From Bog-473 sp963843365 (lineage in GTDB: Bacteria; Actinomycetota; Acidimicrobiia; Acidimicrobiales; RAAP-2): a stretch of DNA of 64,000 nt. The DNA lies in the NCBI GenBank assembly GCA_963843365.1, contig CAWJKG010000002.1, positions 1,333,311 to 1,397,310 of the forward strand, read 5' to 3'. This document shows positions 28,221-36,485 of the stretch, in pieces. The notes beneath the pieces are model-generated. The model worked only from the letters and a program-made list of their open reading frames with translations. It was not told the origin of the DNA and did not search any database. A program made the translations under genes and the position numbers. How positions within the stretch are numbered: the stretch's first letter is position 1; each line of letters starts with the position of its first letter.

Positions 28221-28718
28221 TCAGCCGGTTGGCGTGCCCTCCACGAGCGCGGCGCCATCCCCGACCTCAGCCGCCAGGTCCCTCAGTGCGTCCGCCAGGA
28301 CCTCGAGGACCGGAGCCTCACTCACGGGGTTGGGCGACCGCAGATGGGCCGCGTAGGCGTCCCGCAGGAGGGGAAGCACGGTCCCGACGAGCGCCGCCAG
28401 ATCGGGGGCGGCGTCGAGGGCCTGGAGCGCATGGTGCAGCCCGCCAGGAGTCGGCTGCACCAGCGCGGCACGGTCGACGCCCGCCCGCACCGGGAGCCGC
28501 TCGGCCCAGCGGGCGGCCAGCAGGCCGTGGCGCCGGGAGACCGCGGCGCACCACACCCGCGCTTCGGGGGGGAGGGCGCCGGCCGCACCAGCGCCGGCGC
28601 CCGTCGCCCAGGAGCCGGTGCACTCGAAGATCCGCTTCTCCGCCCAGCAGTACGCACCCACCATGCGGGCCAACTCGTCGATGCTCCGCCAGTGCGTCGC
28701 ATCCGCCGCCTCAACCAC
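28221..28718 (-). CDS. Hypothetical protein coupled to nadE
   Basis: 165 residues from GTG 28718, overlapping the end of nadE by 8 nt. No family is recognised with confidence. The protein is helical, with motifs ELARMVGAYCWAEKRIFECT, SRRHGLLAARWAERLP and YAAHLRSPNPVSEAPVLEVL. The spacing of Glu and His residues would suit a ferritin-like four-helix bundle, but this is a guess. High third-position GC and the overlap support a real gene translated together with nadE. Confidence 0.65.
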   Translation of the reverse strand: MVEAADATHWRSIDELARMVGAYCWAEKRIFECTGSWATGAGAGAAGALPPEARVWCAAVSRRHGLLAARWAERLPVRAGVDRAALVQPTPGGLHHALQALDAAPDLAALVGTVLPLLRDAYAAHLRSPNPVSEAPVLEVLADALRDLAAEVGDGAALVEGTPTG

Positions 28719-30450
28719 CGCCGGACTCCTCGAGGGCCGAGGACAGGTAGCGGTTCGTGATGGGCATGCGCCGGTCCTTGCCGAAAGCCTTGGTCGTGAT
28801 CCGCACGCCCGGGGGCATCTGCCGCCGCTTGTACTCGGCGCCGTCGACGAGGCGCACCACCCGGTCGACCACGGCGGGATCGAATCCCTCGGCCACGAGG
28901 TCCGCTGCGGTGCGGTCGCCCTCCACGTAGCCCTGCAGCACTGGATCGAGCTCCTCGTAGGGCGGGAGCGACTGATCGTCGCGCTGGTCGGGACGCAGCT
29001 CGGCCGAAGGGGGCTTGTCCAGCACGCTGTCGGGGATCGGCCCCGGCAGCCCCTCGAGCACGGCCTGGGTGTTGCGATAGCGGCACAGTTCGTACACGAG
29101 GGTCTTGGGGACATCCTTGATCACCGCGAAGCCTCCGGCGGAGTCCCCGTAGAGCGTGGAGTACCCGGTCGCCATCTCGCTCTTGTTGCCCGTGGTGAGG
29201 ACGATCCATCCCTTGGCGTTCGACACCGCCATGAGCAGCACGCCGCGCAGGCGCGACTGCAGGTTTTCGTCGGTCAGCCCGAAGGGCTCGCGCCCGAGCA
29301 GTGGCGCCAGCATGGAGGCGAAGGCAACGTGGGCCTCCTCGATGGCCACCGTCTTGAGATCGATGCCGAGTCGCTCGGCCAGTGCACTGGCGTCGTCGCG
29401 CGAGCCCTCACTGGAATAGCGCGATGGCATGGAGATGCCGTGCACCCGCGACGCGCCCAGTGCGTCCACCGCGATGGCCGCGACCAGAGAGGAGTCGATC
29501 CCGCCCGACAAGCCGATCACGGCCTCGGAGAACCCGTTCTTGCGGAGATAGTCGCGCGTCCCGAGGACGAGCGCGGCGTACACCTCCGCCTTGTCGCTCA
29601 GGGGGGGCCGAGGTGTCGCCGACGCCAGCGGCGGGCGGTGGGCTCGCCGGGCTTCCGTCGCCACCAGGCGGGGCAGGAGCTCGCTGACCGCTCGGGGTGG
29701 ATGCGCGCCGACCGACAGATCGACGACGACGAGGTCCTCGGCGAACTGCGCACCCGATCCGAGCAAGGTCCCGTCCGGCCCCACAATGAGGGAGTCGCCG
29801 TCGAAGACCAGTTCGTCCTGACCGCCCACCTGGTTGACGTAGGCAATGGCGCACCCCGCTTCGGCCACACGGCCGGAAAGCATGGCGAGGCGCTCGTTCC
29901 GTCGGCCCCGGTTGTACGGGGATGCGTTCAAATTCACCACGACGTCGGCGCCGGCGCGGCCCTCCTGGGCGACAGGGCCGTCGTCGAACCACACGTCCTC
30001 ACAGATGGAGACGCCGACCCAAGCGCCGGCCACCCCGAACAGTGCCGGCGGTTCGTCGCTCGGCACGAACCAGCGCTGCTCATCGAAGACGCCGTAGTTC
30101 GGCAGGAAGCGCTTGCGGTAGACGCCGATGACCCGCCCCTCGGCACAGACGGCGGCCGCGTTGGCGAGGCCGACCCCGCCCGGTGCGGCCCCCACGAATC
30201 CGACCACCACGGCGCAGTGGCCGGTGGCGGCGGCGACCTTTTCGAGCGCCCGCACGTTGTCCGCCACGAATCCGGGCTTCAGGAGGAGGTCCTCGGGGGG
30301 GTACCCGGGGATGGCGAGTTCGGGCACGACACAGATGTCGGCCCCGGCCGCCTCGGACTTCGCCAGGGCCCCGAGTATCCGCTCGACGTTGCCAGAGAGG
30401 TCACCCACGACGGTGTTGAGCTGCGCGGCGGCCAGGCGCAGATGGGGCAT
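28711..30450 (-). CDS. nadE: Glutamine-dependent NAD+ synthetase
   Basis: 579 residues. The N-terminal nitrilase-like glutaminase has the Glu-Lys-Cys triad, in VVPELAIPGYP, YRKRFLPNYGVFDE and VSICEDVWF. The C-terminal synthetase has the P-loop GLSGGIDSSL and TTGNKSEMATGYSTLYGD. It makes NAD+ from nicotinic acid adenine dinucleotide using glutamine nitrogen and ATP. A TAATCT box 6 nt upstream of the ATG suggests a leaderless mRNA. It is divergent from glutamine synthetase 94 bp away, whose product is its nitrogen donor. Confidence 0.95.
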   Translation of the reverse strand: MPHLRLAAAQLNTVVGDLSGNVERILGALAKSEAAGADICVVPELAIPGYPPEDLLLKPGFVADNVRALEKVAAATGHCAVVVGFVGAAPGGVGLANAAAVCAEGRVIGVYRKRFLPNYGVFDEQRWFVPSDEPPALFGVAGAWVGVSICEDVWFDDGPVAQEGRAGADVVVNLNASPYNRGRRNERLAMLSGRVAEAGCAIAYVNQVGGQDELVFDGDSLIVGPDGTLLGSGAQFAEDLVVVDLSVGAHPPRAVSELLPRLVATEARRAHRPPLASATPRPPLSDKAEVYAALVLGTRDYLRKNGFSEAVIGLSGGIDSSLVAAIAVDALGASRVHGISMPSRYSSEGSRDDASALAERLGIDLKTVAIEEAHVAFASMLAPLLGREPFGLTDENLQSRLRGVLLMAVSNAKGWIVLTTGNKSEMATGYSTLYGDSAGGFAVIKDVPKTLVYELCRYRNTQAVLEGLPGPIPDSVLDKPPSAELRPDQRDDQSLPPYEELDPVLQGYVEGDRTAADLVAEGFDPAVVDRVVRLVDGAEYKRRQMPPGVRITTKAFGKDRRMPITNRYLSSALEESGGG

Positions 30451-30456
30451 CGGTCC

Positions 30457-30462
30457 AGATTA
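30457..30462 (-). promoter_or_regulatory. -10-like TAATCT, leaderless start for nadE
   Basis: TAATCT on the minus strand is 6 nt upstream of the nadE ATG at 30450. No other ribosome-binding site is visible. Confidence 0.5.
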
Positions 30463-30544
30463 CCGGCGCACCCCGCCTCTCCCGCTGGTCCCGCGAGCCG
30501 GCCACCTGGAAGAGCCGTGGTTCCGGGCATGCGAAGCTGGTGCG

Positions 30545-31879
30545 GTGCAAAGCCAGCGGGATTACGTGCTCCGGACCGCCGAGGAGCGGGGTATCCGATT
30601 CGTCCAGTTGTGGTTCACCGACGTCTTGGGAACCCCCAAAGGGTTCAACATCACCTCCGCCGAACTGGAGAACGCGCTCGACGAGGGGATGACCTTCGAC
30701 GGATCGGCCATCGACGGATTCAGCCGCGTGCAGGAGGCCGACGTCCTGGCCCGCCCCGATCCGACCACCTTTCAACTCCTGCCCTGGCACCACGACGACG
30801 CGCAGGTGGCACGCGTCTTCTGCGACATCGCCAACCTCAACGGGTCCCCCTTCGAGGGCGACCCCCGTTACGCCCTGCGCCGGACGCTCGAGCGCGCCCG
30901 GGCAGCCGGCTACACCTTCTTCTCGTCGCCCGAGGTCGAGTACTTCTACTTCGACGACGCCGATCCGGAGCGGGGCCCGGTCACCCTGGACGCCGGCTCC
31001 TACTTCGATCTCTCGGTGGCCGACCTGACCAGCGACCTTCGCCGCCGCTCCGTGCTGATGCTCGAGGAGATGGGTATCCCGGTCGAGCACACCCAGCACG
31101 AGGACGCACGCAGCCAGCACGAGATCGACTTGCGCTACACGGACGCGCTGACCATGGCCGACACCGTCATGACCACCCGCATGGTGATCAAGGAGATGGC
31201 ACGCCAGGAAGGTGTGTTCGCCTCCTTCATGCCCAAGCCCTTGGCGGGCGTGCAGGGCTCGGGCATGCACACCCACATCTCTCTCTGGGAGGGAGAGCGC
31301 AACGCGTTCGTCGACGAGACGGACGAGTACGGGCTCTCGGAGGTGGCGCGCCACTTCATCGCGGGGCTGCTGCACCACGCCCGCGAGATCACCGCGGTCA
31401 CCAACCAGTGGGTGAACTCCTACAAGCGTCTCATCGGTGGCTACGAAGCGCCGGTCCACGTGAGCTGGGCGCGCAACAACCGCTCGGCTCTCGTGCGCGT
31501 ACCCGTGGTGAAGATGGGAAAGCCCGAATCAACCCGGCTCGAGTACCGAGCGCCTGACAGTGCCTGCAACCCGTACCTGGCGTTCGCCGTGATCCTGGCG
31601 GCCGGGTTGCGCGGGCTCACGGAGGACTATCCGCTCCCGCCCGAAGCCGACGACAATTTGTTCACCCTCACTCCCAAGGAGCTGGCGAAGAAGGGGATAG
31701 AGCGGCTGCCCTCGAGCCTGCACGACGCCGTCAACGAAATGGAGGGCTCCGAGCTCCTGGCCGACACGCTCGGGGACCACGTCTTCGAGTGGTTCATCCG
31801 CAACAAGCGGGAGGAATGGGACGCCTACCAGGCCCAGGTCACCCAATTCGAGCTGGATCGTTACCTGCCGCTTCTCTGA
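30545..31879 (+). CDS. glnA: Type I glutamine synthetase (short, probably not adenylylated)
   Basis: 444 residues from GTG 30545, chosen because the protein then starts at the normal position (QRDYVLRTAEERGIRFVQLW). Motifs: MTFDGSAIDGFSRVQEADVL, SPEVEYFYF (metal site), AGVQGSGMHTHISLW (ATP/metal), NRSALVRVP and STRLEYRAPD. The site that carries the adenylylated tyrosine in enterobacterial enzymes reads NLFTLTPKE, with Phe instead of Tyr, so adenylylation control is unlikely. The length fits the GSI-alpha or GlnA2-4 type. The next gene encodes a GlnR-like regulator, the classic actinobacterial regulator of nitrogen genes. Confidence 0.92.
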   Translation: MQSQRDYVLRTAEERGIRFVQLWFTDVLGTPKGFNITSAELENALDEGMTFDGSAIDGFSRVQEADVLARPDPTTFQLLPWHHDDAQVARVFCDIANLNGSPFEGDPRYALRRTLERARAAGYTFFSSPEVEYFYFDDADPERGPVTLDAGSYFDLSVADLTSDLRRRSVLMLEEMGIPVEHTQHEDARSQHEIDLRYTDALTMADTVMTTRMVIKEMARQEGVFASFMPKPLAGVQGSGMHTHISLWEGERNAFVDETDEYGLSEVARHFIAGLLHHAREITAVTNQWVNSYKRLIGGYEAPVHVSWARNNRSALVRVPVVKMGKPESTRLEYRAPDSACNPYLAFAVILAAGLRGLTEDYPLPPEADDNLFTLTPKELAKKGIERLPSSLHDAVNEMEGSELLADTLGDHVFEWFIRNKREEWDAYQAQVTQFELDRYLPLL

Positions 31880-31891
31880 GGCCGACTGACG

Positions 31892-32729
31892 ATGGACCCC
31901 CTGCTCTGCTTTCCCACCGACCTGCCCGCCGAGGTGACGCTGGCGCTGCAGACCGCGGGCCTCGGACATCAGAGCGTGACCGGGCCGGACGACGGTGGCT
32001 GCCTCGGGCCCTGACGGCCGCATTACGGGCTACGCCGGTGCGCTCGTCGTCACCAGCGACGACATGCCGGCGGCCATCGCCTTCTGCCGGCACGTACGCC
32101 TCCGCGAGGTCCCGATGACCCCGCTCCTCCTCGCCATCGGAGTCGACCAGGTCGGCGAGCTGCTGCTCCGCGACGACCTCTACGACGACTTCTGCGTCCT
32201 GCCCGCCCGACCCGACGAGCTGGTGGCACGGCTGCAGCACCTCTTCTGGCGGACCGGCCAGAGCATGCGGCCCGACATCATTGAGTACGGGCCGCTCATG
32301 CTGAACCTCGAGACCTACCAGGCCGCCGTGGCCGGACGCGTCCTCGACCTGACCTACATGGAGTACGAACTGCTGCGCTTCCTGGCCGGGCACCCGGCCA
32401 AGGTCTTCACCCGTGAGACGCTGCTGAGCCGTGTGTGGGGCTACGAGTACTACGGCGGGGCGCGCACCGTGGACGTGCACATCCGGCGCCTGCGGGCCAA
32501 GCTCGGCGAGGAGCACGCACACCTGATTCAGACCGTGCGTTCGGTCGGCTACCGCTTCGGGCAGGTCGCCTGGCACCCGGGGGTGGCCCCGCGCAACGGG
32601 GGCGCGACGCGTCGCCGTCCCCCTCGGTTCAGACGACGGGCACGTAGGCCCAGGCTTCGACCTCGATCCGGGCACCGATCGGCAGGGCCGCGACGGCGAC
32701 GGCCGAGCGGGTCGGTCGATCCTCGGTGA
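31892..32729 (+). CDS. GlnR-like OmpR-family orphan response regulator, with an apparent frameshift
   Basis: The 5' part from ATG 31892 (MDPLLCFPTDLPAEVTLALQ) and the remainder (GYAGALVVTSDDMPAAIAFC onward) are in different frames, joined between 31980 and 32011. The repaired protein matches GlnR: a degenerate receiver, then a winged-helix domain with GRVLDLTYMEYELLRFLAGH, VFTRETLLSRVWGYEYYGG and RTVDVHIRRLRAKLGEEH. The receiver strand that should end in the phospho-acceptor Asp reads GALVVTSDD, so phosphorylation is doubtful, as for GlnR. The end is unsafe: the open frame overlaps the convergent RidA gene by 101 bp, so another frame error near 32580-32625 is likely. It starts 12 nt after glnA. 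Confidence 0.7.
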
Positions 32730-32997
32730 AGAACTCCACCCACACCTCGTTCACCGCGGCGAACTCGGACATGTCGAGCAGGAATACGGTGGTCTTGACG
32801 ACGTCGGCCAGCGTCGCCCCCTCAATGGCGAGCACTTCGGCCACGTTCTGCAACGCCTGCCGCAGCTCGGCCACAGTGCCGCCCTCGACCAGGCGCGCCG
32901 CGCCGGCAGGGTCGGTGGCGAGACCGACCTGACCCGACGTGACGACCCAGTCGCCCACGCGACGGACCGGGGAATAGGGACCAACAGCAGGGCTCAT
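32629..32997 (-). CDS. RidA-family (YjgF/YER057c) protein
   Basis: 122 residues from ATG 32997 with AGGAG upstream. RidA proteins hydrolyse reactive enamines and imines, such as 2-aminoacrylate, released by PLP enzymes. VVTSGQVGLATDP, the trimer-interface segment ALQNVAEVLAIEGATLADVV, and VKTTVFLLDMSEFAAVNEVW are typical. The catalytic Arg position falls near DRPTRSAVAVAALP. It lies 11 nt downstream of the xanthine-dehydrogenase-like gene on the same strand. Confidence 0.9.
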   Translation of the reverse strand: MSPAVGPYSPVRRVGDWVVTSGQVGLATDPAGAARLVEGGTVAELRQALQNVAEVLAIEGATLADVVKTTVFLLDMSEFAAVNEVWVEFFTEDRPTRSAVAVAALPIGARIEVEAWAYVPVV

Positions 32998-33008
32998 GCG
33001 CGCTCCTC

Positions 33009-34589
33009 TCAGCCCTCCGATGGTGCCACGTGGCGCAACGGGCTTCGCACGGCGTCGCGCCGCGTGGGCCAGCGGGCCGGCACCCCTTCGGCGAGCCACG
33101 CCGCAGCCAGCGTGGCCACGAAGACCGCATCGGACCCGTTGACCGGCCACGCATCGTCCTCGTGCAACCGCACCGTGACCTCGGGCATGTCGCGGGCCGC
33201 CAGAATGCCGAAAGACCGGATGGTGAGGTCCACCGGCTCGCCGTCGGCGTCGACCGCGATCCCCTCGCTCCACACCATGCCCAGCGCCTGGTGCACCGCG
33301 CCCAGCGCGTACGAACGCAGGGTGGTGGCGCAGAGAATCTGGCCCGCCCACAAATCGACTTCGACCGTGCCGCGGGTACCCGCCTCCGCCTGCACGGCGA
33401 CGCGTGCGGTGCCGGCCGCCGGCACGGTGACCTCCGCCGCGCCGGAGCCGGGAGTACGGCCGAGGGACTGCAGCGCGGCCCGGACCGCCAGCACCTCGGC
33501 CCAGCCCGCGGCACGCAGGTCGGGGGACACGGGCGGCCCGGCGACGTCGACCATCTCGACCTCCACCCCCGGGCAGTACTCCTGCACGCGGCGGACCAGG
33601 GGTGCGAGGTCGGCTGATCCCTCCGTGCGACCCACGCGGGCGACCCCGGTGCCGTCGGATCGGAGGGCGAGGGCCAGGGGCGGCCGCTTGGGGCCGCGCC
33701 GCACGACGTCCTCACGCCGCCAGAGCACACGGACGGCGTCGCCCGTGGCGTCGGCCAGTGCGCGGGCGTGGGCCGGGACCGGGCTGTGCCGCTTGCCCCC
33801 GAAGGCGCCGCCGTTGGCGAGCGGCGAGGCGGGGGGCCGGCCGGGCCGGGCCCAGCTGGCGTCGGGCTCGACGTAGGCCGGCTCGAGCCACGAGGTCTGC
33901 AGCGTGAGGGCCCACGCGCCGGCGGGCGCCGCCACCGGATGCGTCAACGGCACCGTGCTGTTGCGCCCCTGGACGCGCCCGCTCGCGGCCCGGGCGGTGC
34001 GGAGGTCGGGGGCGAGCACACCCTCGGCCCCGAGTTGGACGCGTGCCCCGGCCGGAGCCGAGTCGTCGGCGAAGCCGCCGGCACCGAGAACCACGTCGGA
34101 TCCCGAAGTCTGGAAAGCCTGTCCCTCGACCTGGGCACGCCACGCGGCCAACACCGGGTTCCGGGGATCTCCCGCGGCCGGGGGCGGCGCATCGCCGAGG
34201 CCCAGCGCGCTGCAGGCCGCCTCGACGATCGACTGCCAGCCGGTGCAGCGGCAGAGGTGCACGCGCAGGGCCGCCTCAATATCCCGCCGGGTGGGTGGCC
34301 CGCCCGCCGCTCCTTCTTCGAGCGCGGCCAACCGCAGGAGGATGCCGGGGGTGCAGAAGCCACACTGGCTCGCTCCGTGCTGCACGAATGCCGCAGCCCA
34401 GCGATCACGCACCGCCGACGGCGCGCCCTCCACCGTCGTGACGCGGCGGCCCGCGATCCGCCGGACGGGGGTGACGCAGGCCACGCGTGGGGTCCCGTCG
34501 ACCCAGACGGTGCAGCACCCGCACTGCCCCTGCGGGCTACAGCCGTCCTTGACCGACCTGCATGCCAGCTCCTCGCGCAGCGCGTCCAA
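33009..34589 (-). CDS. Compact xanthine-dehydrogenase-like fusion: two [2Fe-2S] domains plus reduced molybdopterin domain
   Basis: 526 residues counted from a TTG. The recognisable N-terminus (FTLNGSPVAVEDGITLLDAL) continues 20-30 codons upstream, but no ATG, GTG or TTG occurs before an in-frame TGA near 34690, so the start is lost or mis-sequenced. Residues 1-140 hold the plant-type [2Fe-2S] site (CGCC in GCSPQGQCGCC) and the second cluster (CGFCTPG, CRCTGWQ), as in CoxS. The rest resembles parts of the CoxL molybdopterin subunit: the GGAFGGK motif (usually GGGFGG) and GAVHQALGMVWSEGIAVDAD. CoxL alone is usually near 780 residues, so about half is missing, and no FAD subunit is adjacent. Function is uncertain. 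Confidence 0.65.
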   Translation of the reverse strand: MDALREELACRSVKDGCSPQGQCGCCTVWVDGTPRVACVTPVRRIAGRRVTTVEGAPSAVRDRWAAAFVQHGASQCGFCTPGILLRLAALEEGAAGGPPTRRDIEAALRVHLCRCTGWQSIVEAACSALGLGDAPPPAAGDPRNPVLAAWRAQVEGQAFQTSGSDVVLGAGGFADDSAPAGARVQLGAEGVLAPDLRTARAASGRVQGRNSTVPLTHPVAAPAGAWALTLQTSWLEPAYVEPDASWARPGRPPASPLANGGAFGGKRHSPVPAHARALADATGDAVRVLWRREDVVRRGPKRPPLALALRSDGTGVARVGRTEGSADLAPLVRRVQEYCPGVEVEMVDVAGPPVSPDLRAAGWAEVLAVRAALQSLGRTPGSGAAEVTVPAAGTARVAVQAEAGTRGTVEVDLWAGQILCATTLRSYALGAVHQALGMVWSEGIAVDADGEPVDLTIRSFGILAARDMPEVTVRLHEDDAWPVNGSDAVFVATLAAAWLAEGVPARWPTRRDAVRSPLRHVAPSEG

Positions 34590-34720
34590 GAGGGTGATGC
34601 CGTCTTCGACCGCGACGGGACTGCCGTTGAGCGTGAACGCGACCGATGCGGGCGCGTGCCGGACGCCCGGGCGGCGCGGGGTTGCTGCCGGTTCCGCTCA
34701 GGAGGCGGTGAGCCCGGGAC

Positions 34721-35086
34721 TCAGCTGAAGGAGGAACCGCAGCCGCAGGTGCGGGTGGCGTTCGGGTTGATGATGTTGAAGCCGGCGCCCTGCAGACCGT
34801 CGCTGTACTCGAGGGTCGAGCCGGTCAGGAGCTCGGCGCTGGCCGAGTCGACCACGACCCGGACAGACCCGAACTCACGCACCACGTCGTCGGCCATGAC
34901 CTCGGTGTCGAAGAACATCTCGTAGCTGTAGCCCGAGCACCCTCCCGGCTTCACCGCCACACGGAGGGCCAGCTCCTCGCCCTCCTCCTGGGCCAGCAGC
35001 TCGGCCACCTTCGCCACGGCGCCGTCGCTGAGCGTCACCGGTGCCGGCTTCTTCCCGATGTTGACGGAAGTGGACATCGTCGTCAC
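34721..35086 (-). CDS. erpA: A-type iron-sulfur cluster carrier (ErpA/IscA)
   Basis: 121 residues from GTG 35086, 8 nt after AGGAGG; an ATG three codons later is the alternative. It delivers Fe-S clusters to apo-proteins. The three conserved cysteines are present: one in VKPGGCSGYSYEMFF and two in TRTCGCGSSF. The gene lies divergent to the Mrp Fe-S/ATPase gene and next to the [2Fe-2S]-containing oxidoreductase, a sensible Fe-S neighbourhood. Confidence 0.93.
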   Translation of the reverse strand: MTTMSTSVNIGKKPAPVTLSDGAVAKVAELLAQEEGEELALRVAVKPGGCSGYSYEMFFDTEVMADDVVREFGSVRVVVDSASAELLTGSTLEYSDGLQGAGFNIINPNATRTCGCGSSFS

Positions 35087-35221
35087 TGGATCCTCCTCCT
35101 GCGCCGTACTGGCGAACGGAGCCGGGGTGCAGGGTGCGCCCACGGACGGAGTCCATGTTACCGGCGGCGGACAGACCCCAGCACCCCGGGCGGTCAGGGT
35201 CGGAATTCGCCGCCACGCAGG

Positions 35222-35227
35222 TACAAT
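35222..35227 (+). promoter_or_regulatory. -10 TACAAT, leaderless start for mrp
   Basis: TACAAT, close to consensus, is followed by 7 nt and the ATG at 35235. No Shine-Dalgarno is present between them. It is the clearest of the leaderless-type promoters in the window. Confidence 0.6.
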
Positions 35228-35234
35228 TCCCGTC

Positions 35235-36440
35235 ATGAGCACGCCCGCCGCTCCGGCGCCTGCCTCGGGGGGGCCGGCGCGGGAGACCCACGAAGAGGAG
35301 GTCCGGGACCGCCTGCGGGCGGTGGTCGACCCCGAACTGGGGGACACCATCGTGGACCTCGGCATGGTCCGCGCCGTCAGGGTCGACGGCGGTGCCGTCA
35401 CCGTGGATGTCGCGCTGACCATCGCCGCCTGCCCGTTGCGGGCCCAGATCGAGCGCGACGTGGTGACGCACGTGCGCTCGCTCGACTGGGTGCGCACCGT
35501 CGACGTACAGGTGGCGAGCATGGACGCCGACGAGCGGGCGGCGGTCATGGCACGGGCGCGCTGGAAGGCACGTGAGGACGCGCCGGAGACCGCGATCGCC
35601 TCGACGACCCGGGTGCTGGCCATCGCCTCGGGCAAGGGCGGCGTCGGCAAGTCGTCGGTGACGGTCAACCTGGCCGTCGCGCTGGCCTCGAGAGGGCTGG
35701 TCGTCGGAGTCCTCGACGCCGACATCTGGGGTTTCTCCGTCCCTCGCCTGTTGGGCATGGAGGGCGACGTCGAGGCCCGGGCGGGGAAGATGGTGCCGCT
35801 CGAGCGGGCCGTCGGGTCCGGCGCCGTGCGGGTGCTCTCCATGGGCTTCCTGGCCGACGAGGAGCAGGCGATCATGTGGCGCGGGCTCGTCCTCACACGG
35901 GCGGTCCAGCAGTTCCTCCAGGACGCGCATTGGGGCGACCTGGACTACCTCCTCATCGATCTCCCACCGGGGACGGGGGACGTGCAGATGGGTCTGGCCC
36001 GTCTGCTGCCGCGCACGGAGCTCCTCGTCGTCACCACGCCGCCCGTGGCGGCGCAGAAGGTGGCGGCGCGGGCGGCCGACATGGCCCGCCGGGGCTACCT
36101 GCGCGTGGCCGGGGTGATCGAGAACATGAGCGACTTCACGTGCGAGCACGGCACGACCTACGCCCTCTTCGGCTCGGGCGGGGGCACTCGCCTGGCCCGC
36201 GACCTCGGGGTGCCCCTGATCGGGACCATCCCGCTGCACCCCGAGCTGGCGGCCGGCGGTGACGCAGGTGCGCCCGTCGCCCTGGCGGGCGACGACAGCG
36301 AGCTGGGCGCCGTGTTCAAGGAGATGGCGCGCGTCGTGGCGGAGGAGGTGGCCCCGCTCATCGACGTGCAGGGCTGCTCGGCCCGGCTCCTGGAGCGGGT
36401 CGAAGCCGCCGTGGCCGACGGAGAGGTCGCCGCCGGTTGA
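35235..36440 (+). CDS. mrp: Mrp/NBP35-family P-loop Fe-S cluster carrier ATPase
   Basis: 401 residues. The N-terminal MIP18/PaaD-like domain (VRDRLRAVVDPELGDTIVDL) precedes the ATPase with deviant Walker A IASGKGGVGKSSVTVNLA, then LLIDLPPGTGDVQM and GVIENMSDFTCEHG. Only one of the two cysteines of the usual CxxC near that last motif is kept, as in many actinobacterial homologues, so cluster binding may differ. It shares a 148-bp divergent promoter region with erpA. Confidence 0.92.
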   Translation: MSTPAAPAPASGGPARETHEEEVRDRLRAVVDPELGDTIVDLGMVRAVRVDGGAVTVDVALTIAACPLRAQIERDVVTHVRSLDWVRTVDVQVASMDADERAAVMARARWKAREDAPETAIASTTRVLAIASGKGGVGKSSVTVNLAVALASRGLVVGVLDADIWGFSVPRLLGMEGDVEARAGKMVPLERAVGSGAVRVLSMGFLADEEQAIMWRGLVLTRAVQQFLQDAHWGDLDYLLIDLPPGTGDVQMGLARLLPRTELLVVTTPPVAAQKVAARAADMARRGYLRVAGVIENMSDFTCEHGTTYALFGSGGGTRLARDLGVPLIGTIPLHPELAAGGDAGAPVALAGDDSELGAVFKEMARVVAEEVAPLIDVQGCSARLLERVEAAVADGEVAAG

Positions 36441-36485
36441 GGGTGGCCGCCGGTTGAGGGTCGTCTCCCGGACGCCCGGCTGGCG

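Noticed and set aside
28618..31557. 979-residue plus-strand frame opposite nadE and across glnA
   Set aside because: It is a shadow of two well-supported genes on other frames, with no motif of its own.
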